NCBI GenBank assembly: GCA_016215305.1
Contig: JACRKI010000105.1
Coordinates: forward strand, 1 to 9,596
Source of the DNA: Candidatus Woesearchaeota archaeon
GTDB taxonomy: Archaea > Nanobdellota > Nanobdellia > Woesearchaeales > DSVV01
Direction of reading: 5' to 3'
Length of the DNA stretch: 9,596 bases
Under the pieces are notes generated by a model that was not told where the DNA came from, did no database searches, and saw only the letters and a program-made list of their open reading frames with translations. The position numbers were made by a program, and so were the translations under genes. Below are positions 1-4,963 of the stretch, in pieces (the stretch's first letter is position 1; each line of letters begins with the position of its first letter).

Positions 1-881
1 ACCTTGAATCCACAGGATCCTGCGCTAGATGTTGCATCCGCAGAAACGTCCATCAATTCAACAGTGTGTTCGACACCATCAATTGTTCTGGTGAGAGATT
101 CTCCTTCACTCATCCAAACTACAGAGTCGCCAGACTGCATTTTCAACTTATTGATAATGTTGTATGGCGCTCCTGTTAGTGTCGTAGGTGTTACTTTCAC
201 ATCAGTGATCGTATAGCTTTTTCCCTGAATGTTGAGAGCTGTTCCTTCCAAATCGTCTCCTGCAAGCGCGTTGGTGTTGTTGTCAACAGAAACGTAGCTG
301 TCGAACTGCAAGGTGTAGTTGTACAGGAAGTTGTTTGAGTTATCAATAAAGAGATAGGTGTCTGCAGTTGGTGCATCATCATCATCTTGGGTGTACAAAA
401 ACTGTCCTGTTCCCTGATTCTGGAAGAAGATTTCCTGCGTGTACTTCTCATCATTGTCATTGTCTCCTTCGGAGTCGTGATAGACGTCGTCTGCCAACAA
501 GTCAAGGTCAGAATCATCAACACTTGGCTCACATGAGGAAATGTTGTATCCTGGATACAAGTTTCTGTTGCAGAGTTCGTATCCTTCACTGACAGCATAC
601 GATGTGTCAGCTGCTGTGTCTGCTGCCGCTGTGTCAGAAACTGTTGTTGTCTGAACAGAAGCTGTCTGTAAACTTGTTGCAATATTGGTAATCCCAATAA
701 CGTCTTCTGCTTTCGCATCAGCACCGACAACGAGAACTCCGTTGAACGCGCCATCCTGAATAAACATATTCGGATAGTCACTTAGGTCTGCTGCCATAGC
801 CGCGCCCATCAATGTTGCTCCTACCATGGTAGCAGCTGCACCGATAGATGCAATCTTTTTTATGGTCTTTTTTACTCGCAT
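1..881 (-). CDS. S-layer precursor protein, N-terminal part (C-terminus beyond the left edge)
   Basis: Cell-surface lattice protein, secreted and probably forming the S-layer. The frame is open for 293 codons from ATG 881 to the window edge. Residues 1-31 form a signal peptide: a basic start (RVKKTIKK), a hydrophobic/Ala core and an AMAA-type cleavage region. The mature start DLSDYPNMFIQDGAFNGV followed by VVGADAKAEDVIG is typical of archaeal S-layer N-terminal domains (methanogen/DPANN type). Acidic runs at about 121-145 (including DNDNDE) and 166-169 (DDDD) may bind cations. C104 and C117 could form a disulfide. Sequons occur at N113-I-S, N188-Y-T and N201-N-T. A strong Shine-Dalgarno (GGAGGTG, 888-894) with 6 nt spacing fixes the start. 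A 194-codon open frame on the same strand (197-781) is only a shadow. I am confident of the class, not of the exact family. Confidence 0.85.
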   Translation of the reverse strand, partial: MRVKKTIKKIASIGAAATMVGATLMGAAMAADLSDYPNMFIQDGAFNGVLVVGADAKAEDVIGITNIATSLQTASVQTTTVSDTAAADTAADTSYAVSEGYELCNRNLYPGYNISSCEPSVDDSDLDLLADDVYHDSEGDNDNDEKYTQEIFFQNQGTGQFLYTQDDDDAPTADTYLFIDNSNNFLYNYTLQFDSYVSVDNNTNALAGDDLEGTALNIQGKSYTITDVKVTPTTLTGAPYNIINKLKMQSGDSVVWMSEGESLTRTIDGVEHTVELMDVSADATSSAGSCGFK

Positions 882-1064
882 ACACTACACCTCCGTGTGT
901 ATATCTTTTCTTCTAGGCTATCATACTCACATGCTTCGCATGCGCTCATCTAGGCTCTTTTTCCATGCACAGTTTTTGCATGTTGGACGTGTTGTCCACC
1001 ATATCTAGGCTATCTGTGAAAACCGTACGGGATGTACAGTTTCTTTTGTTTCATGGAATAGGAA
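882..1064 (-). promoter_or_regulatory. Long structured 5' leader of the S-layer gene
   Basis: Inferred leader between the start codon and the predicted transcription start about 27 nt from the TATA box at 1086-1095. It holds three hairpins: CATGC-TTC-GCATG (930-942; loop GAA on the transcribed strand), CATGCA/TGCATG (964-969/977-982) and TGGAC-GTGTT-GTCCA (984-998). It ends in the Shine-Dalgarno at 888-894. I see no coding sequence in it. A leader this long is unusual beside the short leaders of its neighbours and may control stability or translation of an abundant mRNA. The transcription start is predicted, not observed. Confidence 0.45.
912..1014 (-). repeat. Three direct copies of TCTAGGCT in the S-layer leader
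   Basis: Copies lie at 912-922 (TCTAGGCTATC), 949-957 (TCTAGGCTC) and 1004-1014 (TCTAGGCTATC). On the transcribed strand they read GATAGCCTAGA or GAGCCTAGA. Spacings are 37 and 55 nt. The first two flank the CATGC-TTC-GCATG hairpin. They could be operator or RNA-protein binding sites; no function is shown. Confidence 0.6.
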
Positions 1065-1085
1065 AGTCATTTGGTTCATTAAGTC

Positions 1086-1095
1086 CTATATATAG
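1086..1095 (-). promoter_or_regulatory. Probable TATA box for the S-layer gene
   Basis: CTATATATAG is a perfect archaeal-type TATA box. On the minus strand it is preceded by ACAAA, compatible with a BRE. I found no better box nearer the start codon: the TATA-like AAAAGATATAC near 900-910 would start transcription inside the gene. Because the box is palindromic, rightward use is possible too. Confidence 0.5.
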
Positions 1096-1104
1096 TTTGT
1101 CTTA

Positions 1105-1366
1105 CGGGTTGTTTGCAACAAAAAAACATCATCTGCTTTTCTTTTTTTTGCGCTACACCGTCGGAAAACTACACTTTTTTTGCATTCAGAATGCTTCTTT
1201 TGTCGAAACTCCTTTAAATAATTTTCGTGTTTTGAGCGCCTGATTTTGTAAAGATATGAGCAAGTATTACGATTGCTTTGTTTTGTTTATAATAATTCTG
1301 TTGTTGTGTATGCGCGGTGGTGAAAGAGAAAAGAGTTTTGGGTTGAATATTTGTGTACATCGCACC
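1105..1366. other. Gene-poor spacer between the S-layer promoter and the tRNA promoter
   Basis: AT-rich spacer with no convincing gene. It holds a short perfect inverted repeat (GCATTC-A-GAATGC, near 1181-1193) and a plus-strand TATA-like TTTAAATA near 1213-1220. About 40 nt after that box is an ATG (1256) opening a 41-codon frame to 1381, with one hydrophobic stretch (CFVLFIIILLLCM). This frame overlaps the tRNA promoter and has no Shine-Dalgarno, so I do not call it a gene. Confidence 0.4.
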
Positions 1367-1367
1367 A

Positions 1368-1380
1368 TTAATTATATATA
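1368..1380 (+). promoter_or_regulatory. TATA box of the tRNA-Leu gene
   Basis: TTAATTATATATA lies about 32-44 nt before the mature tRNA 5' end, the expected place for a TBP site with a short 5' trailer removed by RNase P. Confidence 0.6.
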
Positions 1381-1411
1381 GAAGTCTGATCTTTTCAAAG
1401 AATTCAATAAT

Positions 1412-1495
1412 GCGGACGTGCCGGAGTGGTCAAACGGGATAGGCTTAGGACCTATTGGCTTAGTGCCTACGCAGGTTCGAGCCCTGTCGTCCGCA
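1412..1495 (+). tRNA. tRNA-Leu, anticodon UAG
   Basis: An 84-nt type II tRNA. The 7-bp acceptor stem pairs GCGGACG (1412-1418) with CGTCCGC (1488-1494), with discriminator A1495. The anticodon stem pairs ATAGG with CCTAT around the loop CTTAGGA, giving anticodon TAG at 1446-1448, which reads CUA/CUN leucine codons. The T arm is GCAGG-TTCGAGC-CCTGT. A long variable arm with a GGC/GCC stem follows the anticodon stem, as in leucine tRNAs. CCA is not encoded and no intron is visible. The gene has its own TATA box and a T-run right after it. Confidence 0.95.
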
Positions 1496-1507
1496 TTTTT
1501 TTATTTG
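1496..1507 (+). terminator. Poly-T terminator after tRNA-Leu
   Basis: A run of seven T, then A and TTT, begins directly after the discriminator base. Archaeal RNA polymerase terminates at such tracts without a hairpin. Confidence 0.6.
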
Positions 1508-1535
1508 CTTCTCATTTTCTTCAATTGAGAAAGAA

Positions 1536-2858
1536 CTACTCTGTACTGACATCTCCAACATGAACCGTATACTTCACATGATTGCCTGCTATCATATTCT
1601 TTAACATGGCAATGCGCTGCTTCAACTGCTCTTTGATCGGATGATTGTACTGCACCGCGCGCTCAAACGACGCAATCGCTTTTCTCCACTCTTTTTGCTT
1701 CTCATACAACGCGCCGAGATTGAAATAAAACTGCGCATGCTCTGGATGCACAATAACTCCATGCTCAAACACCTTAATCGCATCATCAACATACTTGATC
1801 TGATCATAACAGACCCCAAGATACTCTATATATTGTATTTCCCCTGGCGCATGTTCAAAGAGTTTTTTTATGATGACAATCGCCGCACGATGCGCTTTCT
1901 TCTGATAGAACGCTTTCGCGAGATTGAAGATTGAGTTGATATCATGCTGTTCAAAATCAAGAAGCTGCATCAATTCGTGGAGCGCACGGAGCTGCTTGTT
2001 TTTCGCGACCAATTCTTTAATCAGGGCTTTCTTTTCCGAATCGACATTCCCCTGCAAAAACACCGCGTCCGCAATGCAGTAAAATGATTTTTCAAAATTG
2101 TCCTCAAATAAAACATATCCCACTGCAAGATCCAAACATGTCTTTGGATCCTTGCCATGCTTTACTTTTTCTTTCGACATTTCAAAATAGAGTTTTTGCT
2201 TCTCCGCGACATACTCCTGACTTTTCAAGAAATGCAAATGATGTATCGGCATGGAAACCTGCACGATTGTTTTCAACGGTTCTTTCGCATTCCACTCAAT
2301 AATAGAGGGATTAATGTCTTCATGCACATGACCTTTGAAATAAATCTGCGGCTTGTTCTTGAACAACCTCGTTATAAAAAGCACATCATAATAGCCGTTG
2401 AGCTCCGCGAAGAGCGAGAATTCTTTGGTGAGTGCTTGTTTTTCCTCTGCTGTTAATTTTTTCCAATCCGCATATTTGCTTTTTTCCTTTGTATAATGTC
2501 TGCTGACAAAAGAGAACGCGACAATTTCCTGCCCTGGTTTTTCCTGCTCTTTCAACGTACTGAGCACTTTCTTCATATCTTTGAGATCTGCCGCAGACAT
2601 GCACTCATCTGCATCGAGAAATAAAATCCACTGCCCTTTTGCCATTGATTTCGCAAAGTTTTTTGCCTTTGAGAAATCATTTTCCCACTTGAAGTCATAC
2701 ACTGTCGCGCCGCATTCCTGACTGATTTGTCTTGTATTGTCATCTGAACCTGTATCTATGACAATCATTTCATCGACAAATGGCTTGACAGAGTCTAACG
2801 CGTTCTTGATTAACTGCTCTTCGTTTTTTGCAATCATGCAGAGTGAGATGGTTGTCAT
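1536..2858 (-). CDS. Family 2 glycosyltransferase with C-terminal TPR repeats
   Basis: A 440-residue two-part protein. Residues 1 to about 230 are a GT-A-fold glycosyltransferase: the first strand ISLCMIAKNEE, the nucleotide-binding IDTGSDDNT (35-42), and the metal/sugar-nucleotide DXD motif as LDADE (81-85). Residues about 305-410 carry tandem TPR helices, with repeats around FNLAKAFYQKKAHRAAIVI, LGVCYDQIKYVDDAIKVFEHG and FNLGALYEKQKEWRKAIASF. This architecture is common in archaeal and bacterial GT2-TPR proteins that glycosylate surface polymers or peptides. No signal peptide or membrane span is seen, so it should act on the cytoplasmic side. ATG 2858 keeps the conserved N-terminal strand intact and lies 19-38 nt from the predicted transcription start; no clear Shine-Dalgarno precedes it. 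Sugar and acceptor cannot be told. The S-layer protein upstream is a possible but unproven acceptor. Confidence 0.85.
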   Translation of the reverse strand: MTTISLCMIAKNEEQLIKNALDSVKPFVDEMIVIDTGSDDNTRQISQECGATVYDFKWENDFSKAKNFAKSMAKGQWILFLDADECMSAADLKDMKKVLSTLKEQEKPGQEIVAFSFVSRHYTKEKSKYADWKKLTAEEKQALTKEFSLFAELNGYYDVLFITRLFKNKPQIYFKGHVHEDINPSIIEWNAKEPLKTIVQVSMPIHHLHFLKSQEYVAEKQKLYFEMSKEKVKHGKDPKTCLDLAVGYVLFEDNFEKSFYCIADAVFLQGNVDSEKKALIKELVAKNKQLRALHELMQLLDFEQHDINSIFNLAKAFYQKKAHRAAIVIIKKLFEHAPGEIQYIEYLGVCYDQIKYVDDAIKVFEHGVIVHPEHAQFYFNLGALYEKQKEWRKAIASFERAVQYNHPIKEQLKQRIAMLKNMIAGNHVKYTVHVGDVSTE

Positions 2859-2896
2859 GAGACAAGAGAACTATGGATGGTTTTTATGTTTTGTGC

Positions 2897-2929
2897 AAAA
2901 ATATATAAGGGAGCAGAGATATATAATCA
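2897..2929. promoter_or_regulatory. Overlapping divergent promoters
   Basis: Only 85 nt separate the start codons of the glycosyltransferase (2858, minus) and the 38-residue protein (2944, plus). Two TATA-like boxes lie there: AAAATATATAAGG (2898-2910) and GATATATAATC (2919-2929). The first fits a plus-strand start near 2931, about 13 nt before ATG 2944. The second, read on the minus strand as TTATATATC, fits a start near 2896. The promoters are thus interleaved and may compete. Confidence 0.5.
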
Positions 2930-2943
2930 ACAAGTGAACGAAT

Positions 2944-3060
2944 ATGACTTTCTTCAACAAAAATTATATTGATGAGTTTGTACGCGTCATTGGAATTATT
3001 GGAATAATCTTAGGAGTCATCGGAATAACCCTTCTTCTTTTCAAAGTTTTAACCACATGA
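2944..3060 (+). CDS. 38-residue single-span membrane protein
   Basis: Small ORF MTFFNKNYIDEF... with one hydrophobic helix at about residues 14-36, rich in Ile and Gly (VIGIIGIILGVIGI). It has no Shine-Dalgarno; the predicted leader is about 13 nt, so initiation may be near-leaderless. Its stop overlaps the start of the next ORF as ATGA (3057-3060), typical of translational coupling and the best evidence that both are real. I do not recognise the family. Confidence 0.55.
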   Translation: MTFFNKNYIDEFVRVIGIIGIILGVIGITLLLFKVLTT

Positions 3061-3248
3061 TTACTCTCAAATCTTTATTGAATGGGATTGCATTTGTCTT
3101 TACTATTTTTATGGTACTTTACGGAATATCGAAAGGATTTGACACGATCGAATTGATAATGAACATTCTTTATTTTACAGTCATAGTTATTGCTACATTT
3201 ATTGATTTAGTAGAAGAACTTCAAGAAAAAAACAAAATGAAAAAATAA
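3057..3248 (+). CDS. 63-residue two-span membrane protein
   Basis: Starts inside the stop codon of the preceding 38-residue ORF (ATGA overlap), so probably made by coupled re-initiation. Two hydrophobic segments lie at about residues 9-25 (GIAFVFTIFMVLYGI) and 31-51 (IELIMNILYFTVIVIATFI), followed by a charged tail (EELQEKNKMKK). The two proteins may form a complex. No function can be assigned. It converges on rpl37e with 12 nt between stop codons. Confidence 0.6.
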   Translation: MITLKSLLNGIAFVFTIFMVLYGISKGFDTIELIMNILYFTVIVIATFIDLVEELQEKNKMKK

Positions 3249-3260
3249 AATCAAAAACAA
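3225..3260 (-). terminator. T-rich terminator of the LSm-eL37 unit
   Basis: Read on the minus strand, the stretch directly after the eL37 stop holds several runs of five to seven T. It lies inside the 3' end of the convergent 63-residue gene, so the two units share this space. Confidence 0.45.
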
Positions 3261-3431
3261 TTATCTTTTCTTTCTATCAGAATTTCTCTTTCGTGTTTTT
3301 GCCGCTCTGCCATAGCCGCAGCTTGCGCAAATCGCACGAGAAACATGATAACTATGCCTGCCGCAGCGTCTGCAGATAATATGATTCTTCTTGCCAGACC
3401 GCTTTCCCTTTGCTGGTGTTCCTTTTGCCAT
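3261..3431 (-). CDS. rpl37e: Large-subunit ribosomal protein eL37
   Basis: A 56-residue zinc-ribbon protein of the large ribosomal subunit that contacts 23S rRNA. It starts MAKGTPAKGKRSGKKNH, matching the archaeal/eukaryotic L37e signature KGTP..GKR. The zinc ligands are C20 and C23 (CRRCGRHSYH) and C35 and C38 (CASCGYGRAAK). The tail is strongly basic (KTRKRNSDRKKR) and the length is normal for archaea. It follows the LSm gene by 62 nt, a gene pair widely kept in archaea, so the two are presumably co-transcribed. A longer frame over this place (3251-3454) is a shadow. There is no Shine-Dalgarno at the usual spacing; a hairpin occupies the position instead, with GGAGGGTG on its far side. Confidence 0.92.
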   Translation of the reverse strand: MAKGTPAKGKRSGKKNHIICRRCGRHSYHVSRAICASCGYGRAAKTRKRNSDRKKR

Positions 3432-3434
3432 AAT

Positions 3435-3476
3435 AAAAATTCTAACATTCGCACTTCGTGCTCATGAAGAATTTTT
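3435..3476 (-). repeat. Intergenic GAA hairpin A, between LSm and eL37
   Basis: Outer arms AAAAATTCT (3435-3443) and AGAATTTTT (3468-3476) pair for 9 bp. Inside, CAT/ATG (3446-3448/3464-3466) pair, followed by a TC/TC internal loop (GA/GA on the minus strand, i.e. tandem G.A), then GCAC/GTGC with loop TTC (GAA on minus). On the transcript the base of the hairpin is 3 nt before the eL37 AUG, and GGAGGGUG (3477-3484) abuts the other side. Confidence 0.75.
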
Positions 3477-3484
3477 CACCCTCC
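3477..3484 (-). promoter_or_regulatory. Shine-Dalgarno separated from the eL37 start by a hairpin
   Basis: GGAGGGTG on the minus strand is a strong ribosome-binding sequence but lies 45 nt from the eL37 ATG in linear sequence. Hairpin A exactly fills the gap apart from 3 nt. Alternatively it serves an ATG at 3466 within the hairpin, which opens a 7-codon frame ending at TAG. Confidence 0.45.
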
Positions 3485-3493
3485 ATTTCGTTT

Positions 3494-3724
3494 TTACTCT
3501 GAAGGACACAATAAGATAATAGTGTCGCCCCTGATAAACACCGTGCCGAGCTTACGCTTGACTTCGCCATTCTGGCGCTCTTCTGCGTTATCCAAAACAC
3601 AGTTGATGTGAATGTCAAATGCTTTCAGTTCTCCAGAAATCTGGATGTTGTTTTTTAATTCCACAATAACTCTTTTGTTTCGCGCTTTATTTAATGCGTC
3701 TAATGGTCGTGATGCGTCCATCAT
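3494..3724 (-). CDS. LSm / Sm-like archaeal protein (SmAP)
   Basis: A 76-residue Sm-fold protein expected to form a heptameric ring that binds U-rich RNA. The Sm1 motif is KRVIVELKNNIQISGELKAF followed by DIHINCVLDNAEE; the Sm2 motif is near the C-terminus (GTVFIRGDTIILL), with the conserved RGD-type turn. Between them lies a short linker rich in charged residues (ERQNGEVKRK). The start is ATG 3724 with Shine-Dalgarno GAGGAGGAG (3731-3739) at 6 nt; ATG 3721 is a second option. First gene of the unit with eL37, divergent from the helical-protein unit at 3919. Size and motifs match SmAP1-type proteins. Confidence 0.93.
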   Translation of the reverse strand: MMDASRPLDALNKARNKRVIVELKNNIQISGELKAFDIHINCVLDNAEERQNGEVKRKLGTVFIRGDTIILLCPSE

Positions 3725-3782
3725 TGTCGTCTCCTCCTCGCCCTAATAGTATAGAAAAGGGCATAGTGCTCTGAATTAGGGA

Positions 3783-3793
3783 GTTATATTTAA
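3783..3793 (-). promoter_or_regulatory. Probable TATA box of the LSm-eL37 unit
   Basis: On the minus strand AAAAGC followed by TTTAAATATAA looks like BRE plus TATA. It predicts a transcription start near 3763 and a leader of about 38 nt carrying the Shine-Dalgarno at 3731-3739. Confidence 0.45.
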
Positions 3794-3802
3794 AGCTTTT
3801 TA

Positions 3803-3848
3803 TAAAATCCGTGCATTCGCACGCTTCGCGTGCTCATGACGGATTTTA
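3803..3848 (-). repeat. Intergenic GAA hairpin B, between divergent promoters
   Basis: The most complete copy. Outer arms TAAAATCCGT (3803-3812) and ACGGATTTTA (3839-3848) pair for 10 bp. CAT/ATG (3814-3816/3836-3838), then the TC/TC internal loop, then GCACGC/GCGTGC (3819-3824/3828-3833) with loop TTC. On the minus strand the internal loop is GA/GA and the loop is GAA. It lies between the TATA boxes of the LSm unit and the 3919 unit, upstream of both predicted transcription starts. Confidence 0.8.
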
Positions 3849-3858
3849 AATGTAAAGA

Positions 3859-3866
3859 TTTATTAA
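3859..3866 (+). promoter_or_regulatory. Probable TATA box of the helical-protein unit
   Basis: TTTATTAA preceded by AAAGA predicts a start near 3889, giving a leader of about 30 nt to ATG 3919. Confidence 0.35.
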
Positions 3867-3905
3867 CAATTGAAAACAGAACAAGGAAAGGAGAATTAAA
3901 TACAA

Positions 3906-3914
3906 GAGGATGAT
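3906..3914 (+). promoter_or_regulatory. Shine-Dalgarno that chooses ATG 3919
   Basis: GAGGATGAT closely resembles the anti-SD complement and lies 4 nt before ATG 3919. For the alternative ATG at 3910 the nearest purine-rich site (GGAG, 3890-3893) is 16 nt away, too far, and ATG 3910 falls inside the better Shine-Dalgarno. Confidence 0.55.
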
Positions 3915-3918
3915 ATCT

Positions 3919-4401
3919 ATGGTTGCTGGAACATCTGGATCAGAACTTGCAAAACATATTCTTGCCCGAGCTGCAAATATCGGCGAGCTGGATGAGGCGC
4001 TGGGACCGCTCCTCAGCAAGAATGATATGGGAAGCTTAGACAGAGCAGTGACTGTTCTTGGAGATGAACTTCATTATCTCGCACAAATGGATGTTCTTGT
4101 TACTGAAAAACTGATTCATGCAATTAAACAACTCAATCAGGTTCTCGCAAAATTATACGCGCAAAAAGAAAATTATCATCTTGCTTACAACCAACTAAAA
4201 ATACAGGAGAGAACATCCCCAAACTCTCCTGAAAAAACAAGAATAGAAGCGGAAATGCGACAACTTGGAGAATTTATCCGGAGACTGGAAGAAGTGAAAG
4301 CAAAAGTGCGCCATATTGAGGAGCGAGTTGTTTCCAATGTCAAACAAGGAATGAGCATGGAAAGTGTCGTGGCAAAAATGGCAGAGTCGCATACAAATTA
4401 G
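3919..4401 (+). CDS. Hypothetical all-helical, coiled-coil-like protein
   Basis: A 160-residue soluble protein from ATG 3919 (163 from ATG 3910) that I do not recognise. The sequence looks almost entirely helical: an N-terminal helix SELAKHILARAANIG, a central heptad-like stretch at about residues 45-95 (ELHYLAQMDVLVTEKLIHAI and on), a Pro/Ser break (ERTSPNSPEKTR), and a long charged helix at about 105-140 (EMRQLGEFIRRLEEVKAKVRH). It ends with a short helix MSMESVVAKMAE. No signal peptide, no membrane span, no cysteine pair. It is followed after 11 nt by a 47-residue membrane protein with its own Shine-Dalgarno, so the two probably form an operon. The resemblance to membrane-remodelling helical proteins such as Snf7 is only superficial and I make no such call. 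Confidence 0.75.
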   Translation: MVAGTSGSELAKHILARAANIGELDEALGPLLSKNDMGSLDRAVTVLGDELHYLAQMDVLVTEKLIHAIKQLNQVLAKLYAQKENYHLAYNQLKIQERTSPNSPEKTRIEAEMRQLGEFIRRLEEVKAKVRHIEERVVSNVKQGMSMESVVAKMAESHTN

Positions 4402-4412
4402 AGGTGACAAGA

Positions 4413-4556
4413 ATGAAATTATTTTCAAACAAAAAAGGATTTATCGGATTATGGGCAGACGTTTTCAAAGGATTCATGGCAGGATTTATTTTTGGAGTTA
4501 TTTTAGTGCTGCTGATTGTTCTGAAAGTGATTCCTTTCCCGATTAGTTTTTGTTGA
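4413..4556 (+). CDS. 47-residue single-span membrane protein
   Basis: Starts MKLFSNKKGFIGLWADVFKG with one hydrophobic helix at about residues 20-42 (MAGFIFGVILVLLIVLKVI) and a short tail PFPISFC. Positive charges at the N-terminus suggest an inside N-terminus. A good Shine-Dalgarno (GAGGTGA, 4401-4407) sits 5 nt before ATG and overlaps the stop codon of the preceding gene. It may anchor the upstream helical protein at the membrane; this is inference from pairing alone. Confidence 0.75.
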   Translation: MKLFSNKKGFIGLWADVFKGFMAGFIFGVILVLLIVLKVIPFPISFC

Positions 4557-4559
4557 TGA

Positions 4560-4576
4560 TTTGTTTTTTATTTTTC
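4560..4576 (+). terminator. T-rich terminator of the helical-protein unit
   Basis: TTTGTTTTTTATTTTTC begins 3 nt after the stop codon of the 47-residue gene. Confidence 0.55.
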
Positions 4577-4669
4577 AATACTTGTTTTAGGGAGTTTCTT
4601 GGAAAATATTTTTTAAAAATTATTAATTATTAGAATTAAAAAAGAATAATAAACAAATTATACAATTAC

Positions 4670-4838
4670 ATGCCAACAAGCCAGTGCTCCTAAGAAATGT
4701 CGCACTGGCTTGTTGCATTTGCTTGTTCTCTCTTTATGAATGCTCCTCTCTTAACGTTTCGGAGCATCAATTGAGGAATCCTGCTGTGCCGAGTGTTTAT
4801 TCGAGGCACAGAAGGATTCGTGTTCCGTTAAGGAACAC
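4670..4838 (+). ncRNA. Candidate structured non-coding RNA (four hairpins)
   Basis: A gene-free region between two convergent terminators holds four hairpins. H1: 14-bp perfect stem 4674-4687/4702-4715. H2: ATGCTCC/GGAGCAT, 4740-4746/4761-4767. H3: GAATCCT/AGGATTC (4776-4782/4813-4819), one G.A mismatch, then CTGTGCC/GGCACAG (4784-4790/4805-4811), capped by tandem G.A oppositions (G4791.A4804, A4792.G4803). H4: GTGTTCC/GGAACAC (4820-4826/4832-4838), directly abutting H3. The H2 loop contains CTTAACG (4750-4756), fully complementary to CGTTAAG (4826-4832) at the H4 tip, so a loop-loop contact is possible. Mismatches are G.A on plus but C.T on minus, and the flanking loop position is U.G on plus but A.C on minus, favouring plus-strand RNA. 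TATA-like candidates lie upstream (for example near 4619-4630) and a T-rich stretch follows at 4851-4857. No known family recognised. Confidence 0.45.
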
Positions 4839-4887
4839 AAAATGATCCTATTCTTTTAATAACGATAATAAGATGAGAAATCATTAG

Positions 4888-4906
4888 TTTGTTTTTGAAA
4901 AACAAA
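4888..4906. repeat. A/T inverted repeat beside the operon end
   Basis: TTTGTTTTT (4888-4896) and AAAAACAAA (4898-4906) are perfect inverted copies around one G. With the neighbouring T-rich tract it may help end transcription from either side. Confidence 0.4.
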
Positions 4907-4915
4907 AGGCAATGA

Positions 4916-4962
4916 GAAAAATATTAAAAAAATAAACAAAAAATAAAATAACAAAAAATAAT
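4916..4962 (-). terminator. T-rich terminator of the exosome superoperon
   Basis: On the minus strand the stretch right after the rrp42 stop is nearly all T, with several runs of four to seven. This is the expected archaeal terminator and suggests that transcription ends after rrp42. Confidence 0.6.
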
Positions 4963-4963
4963 C

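Noticed and set aside
197..781. 194-codon open frame on the minus strand
   Set aside because: It lies inside the S-layer gene in another frame, has odd composition (runs of Thr, Met, Gln, Arg) and no ribosome-binding site. The S-layer frame has a signal peptide and a strong Shine-Dalgarno.
3251..3454. 67-codon minus-strand frame over the eL37 region
   Set aside because: The overlapping frame at 3261-3431 encodes a clear eL37 with four zinc-binding cysteines; the longer frame is its shadow.
4776..4840. RNase P RNA, prompted by GAGGAA and ACAGAA stretches
   Set aside because: The two stretches are only about 30 nt apart and pair as one hairpin. The large specificity part and the long-range P4 pairing expected of RNase P RNA are missing.
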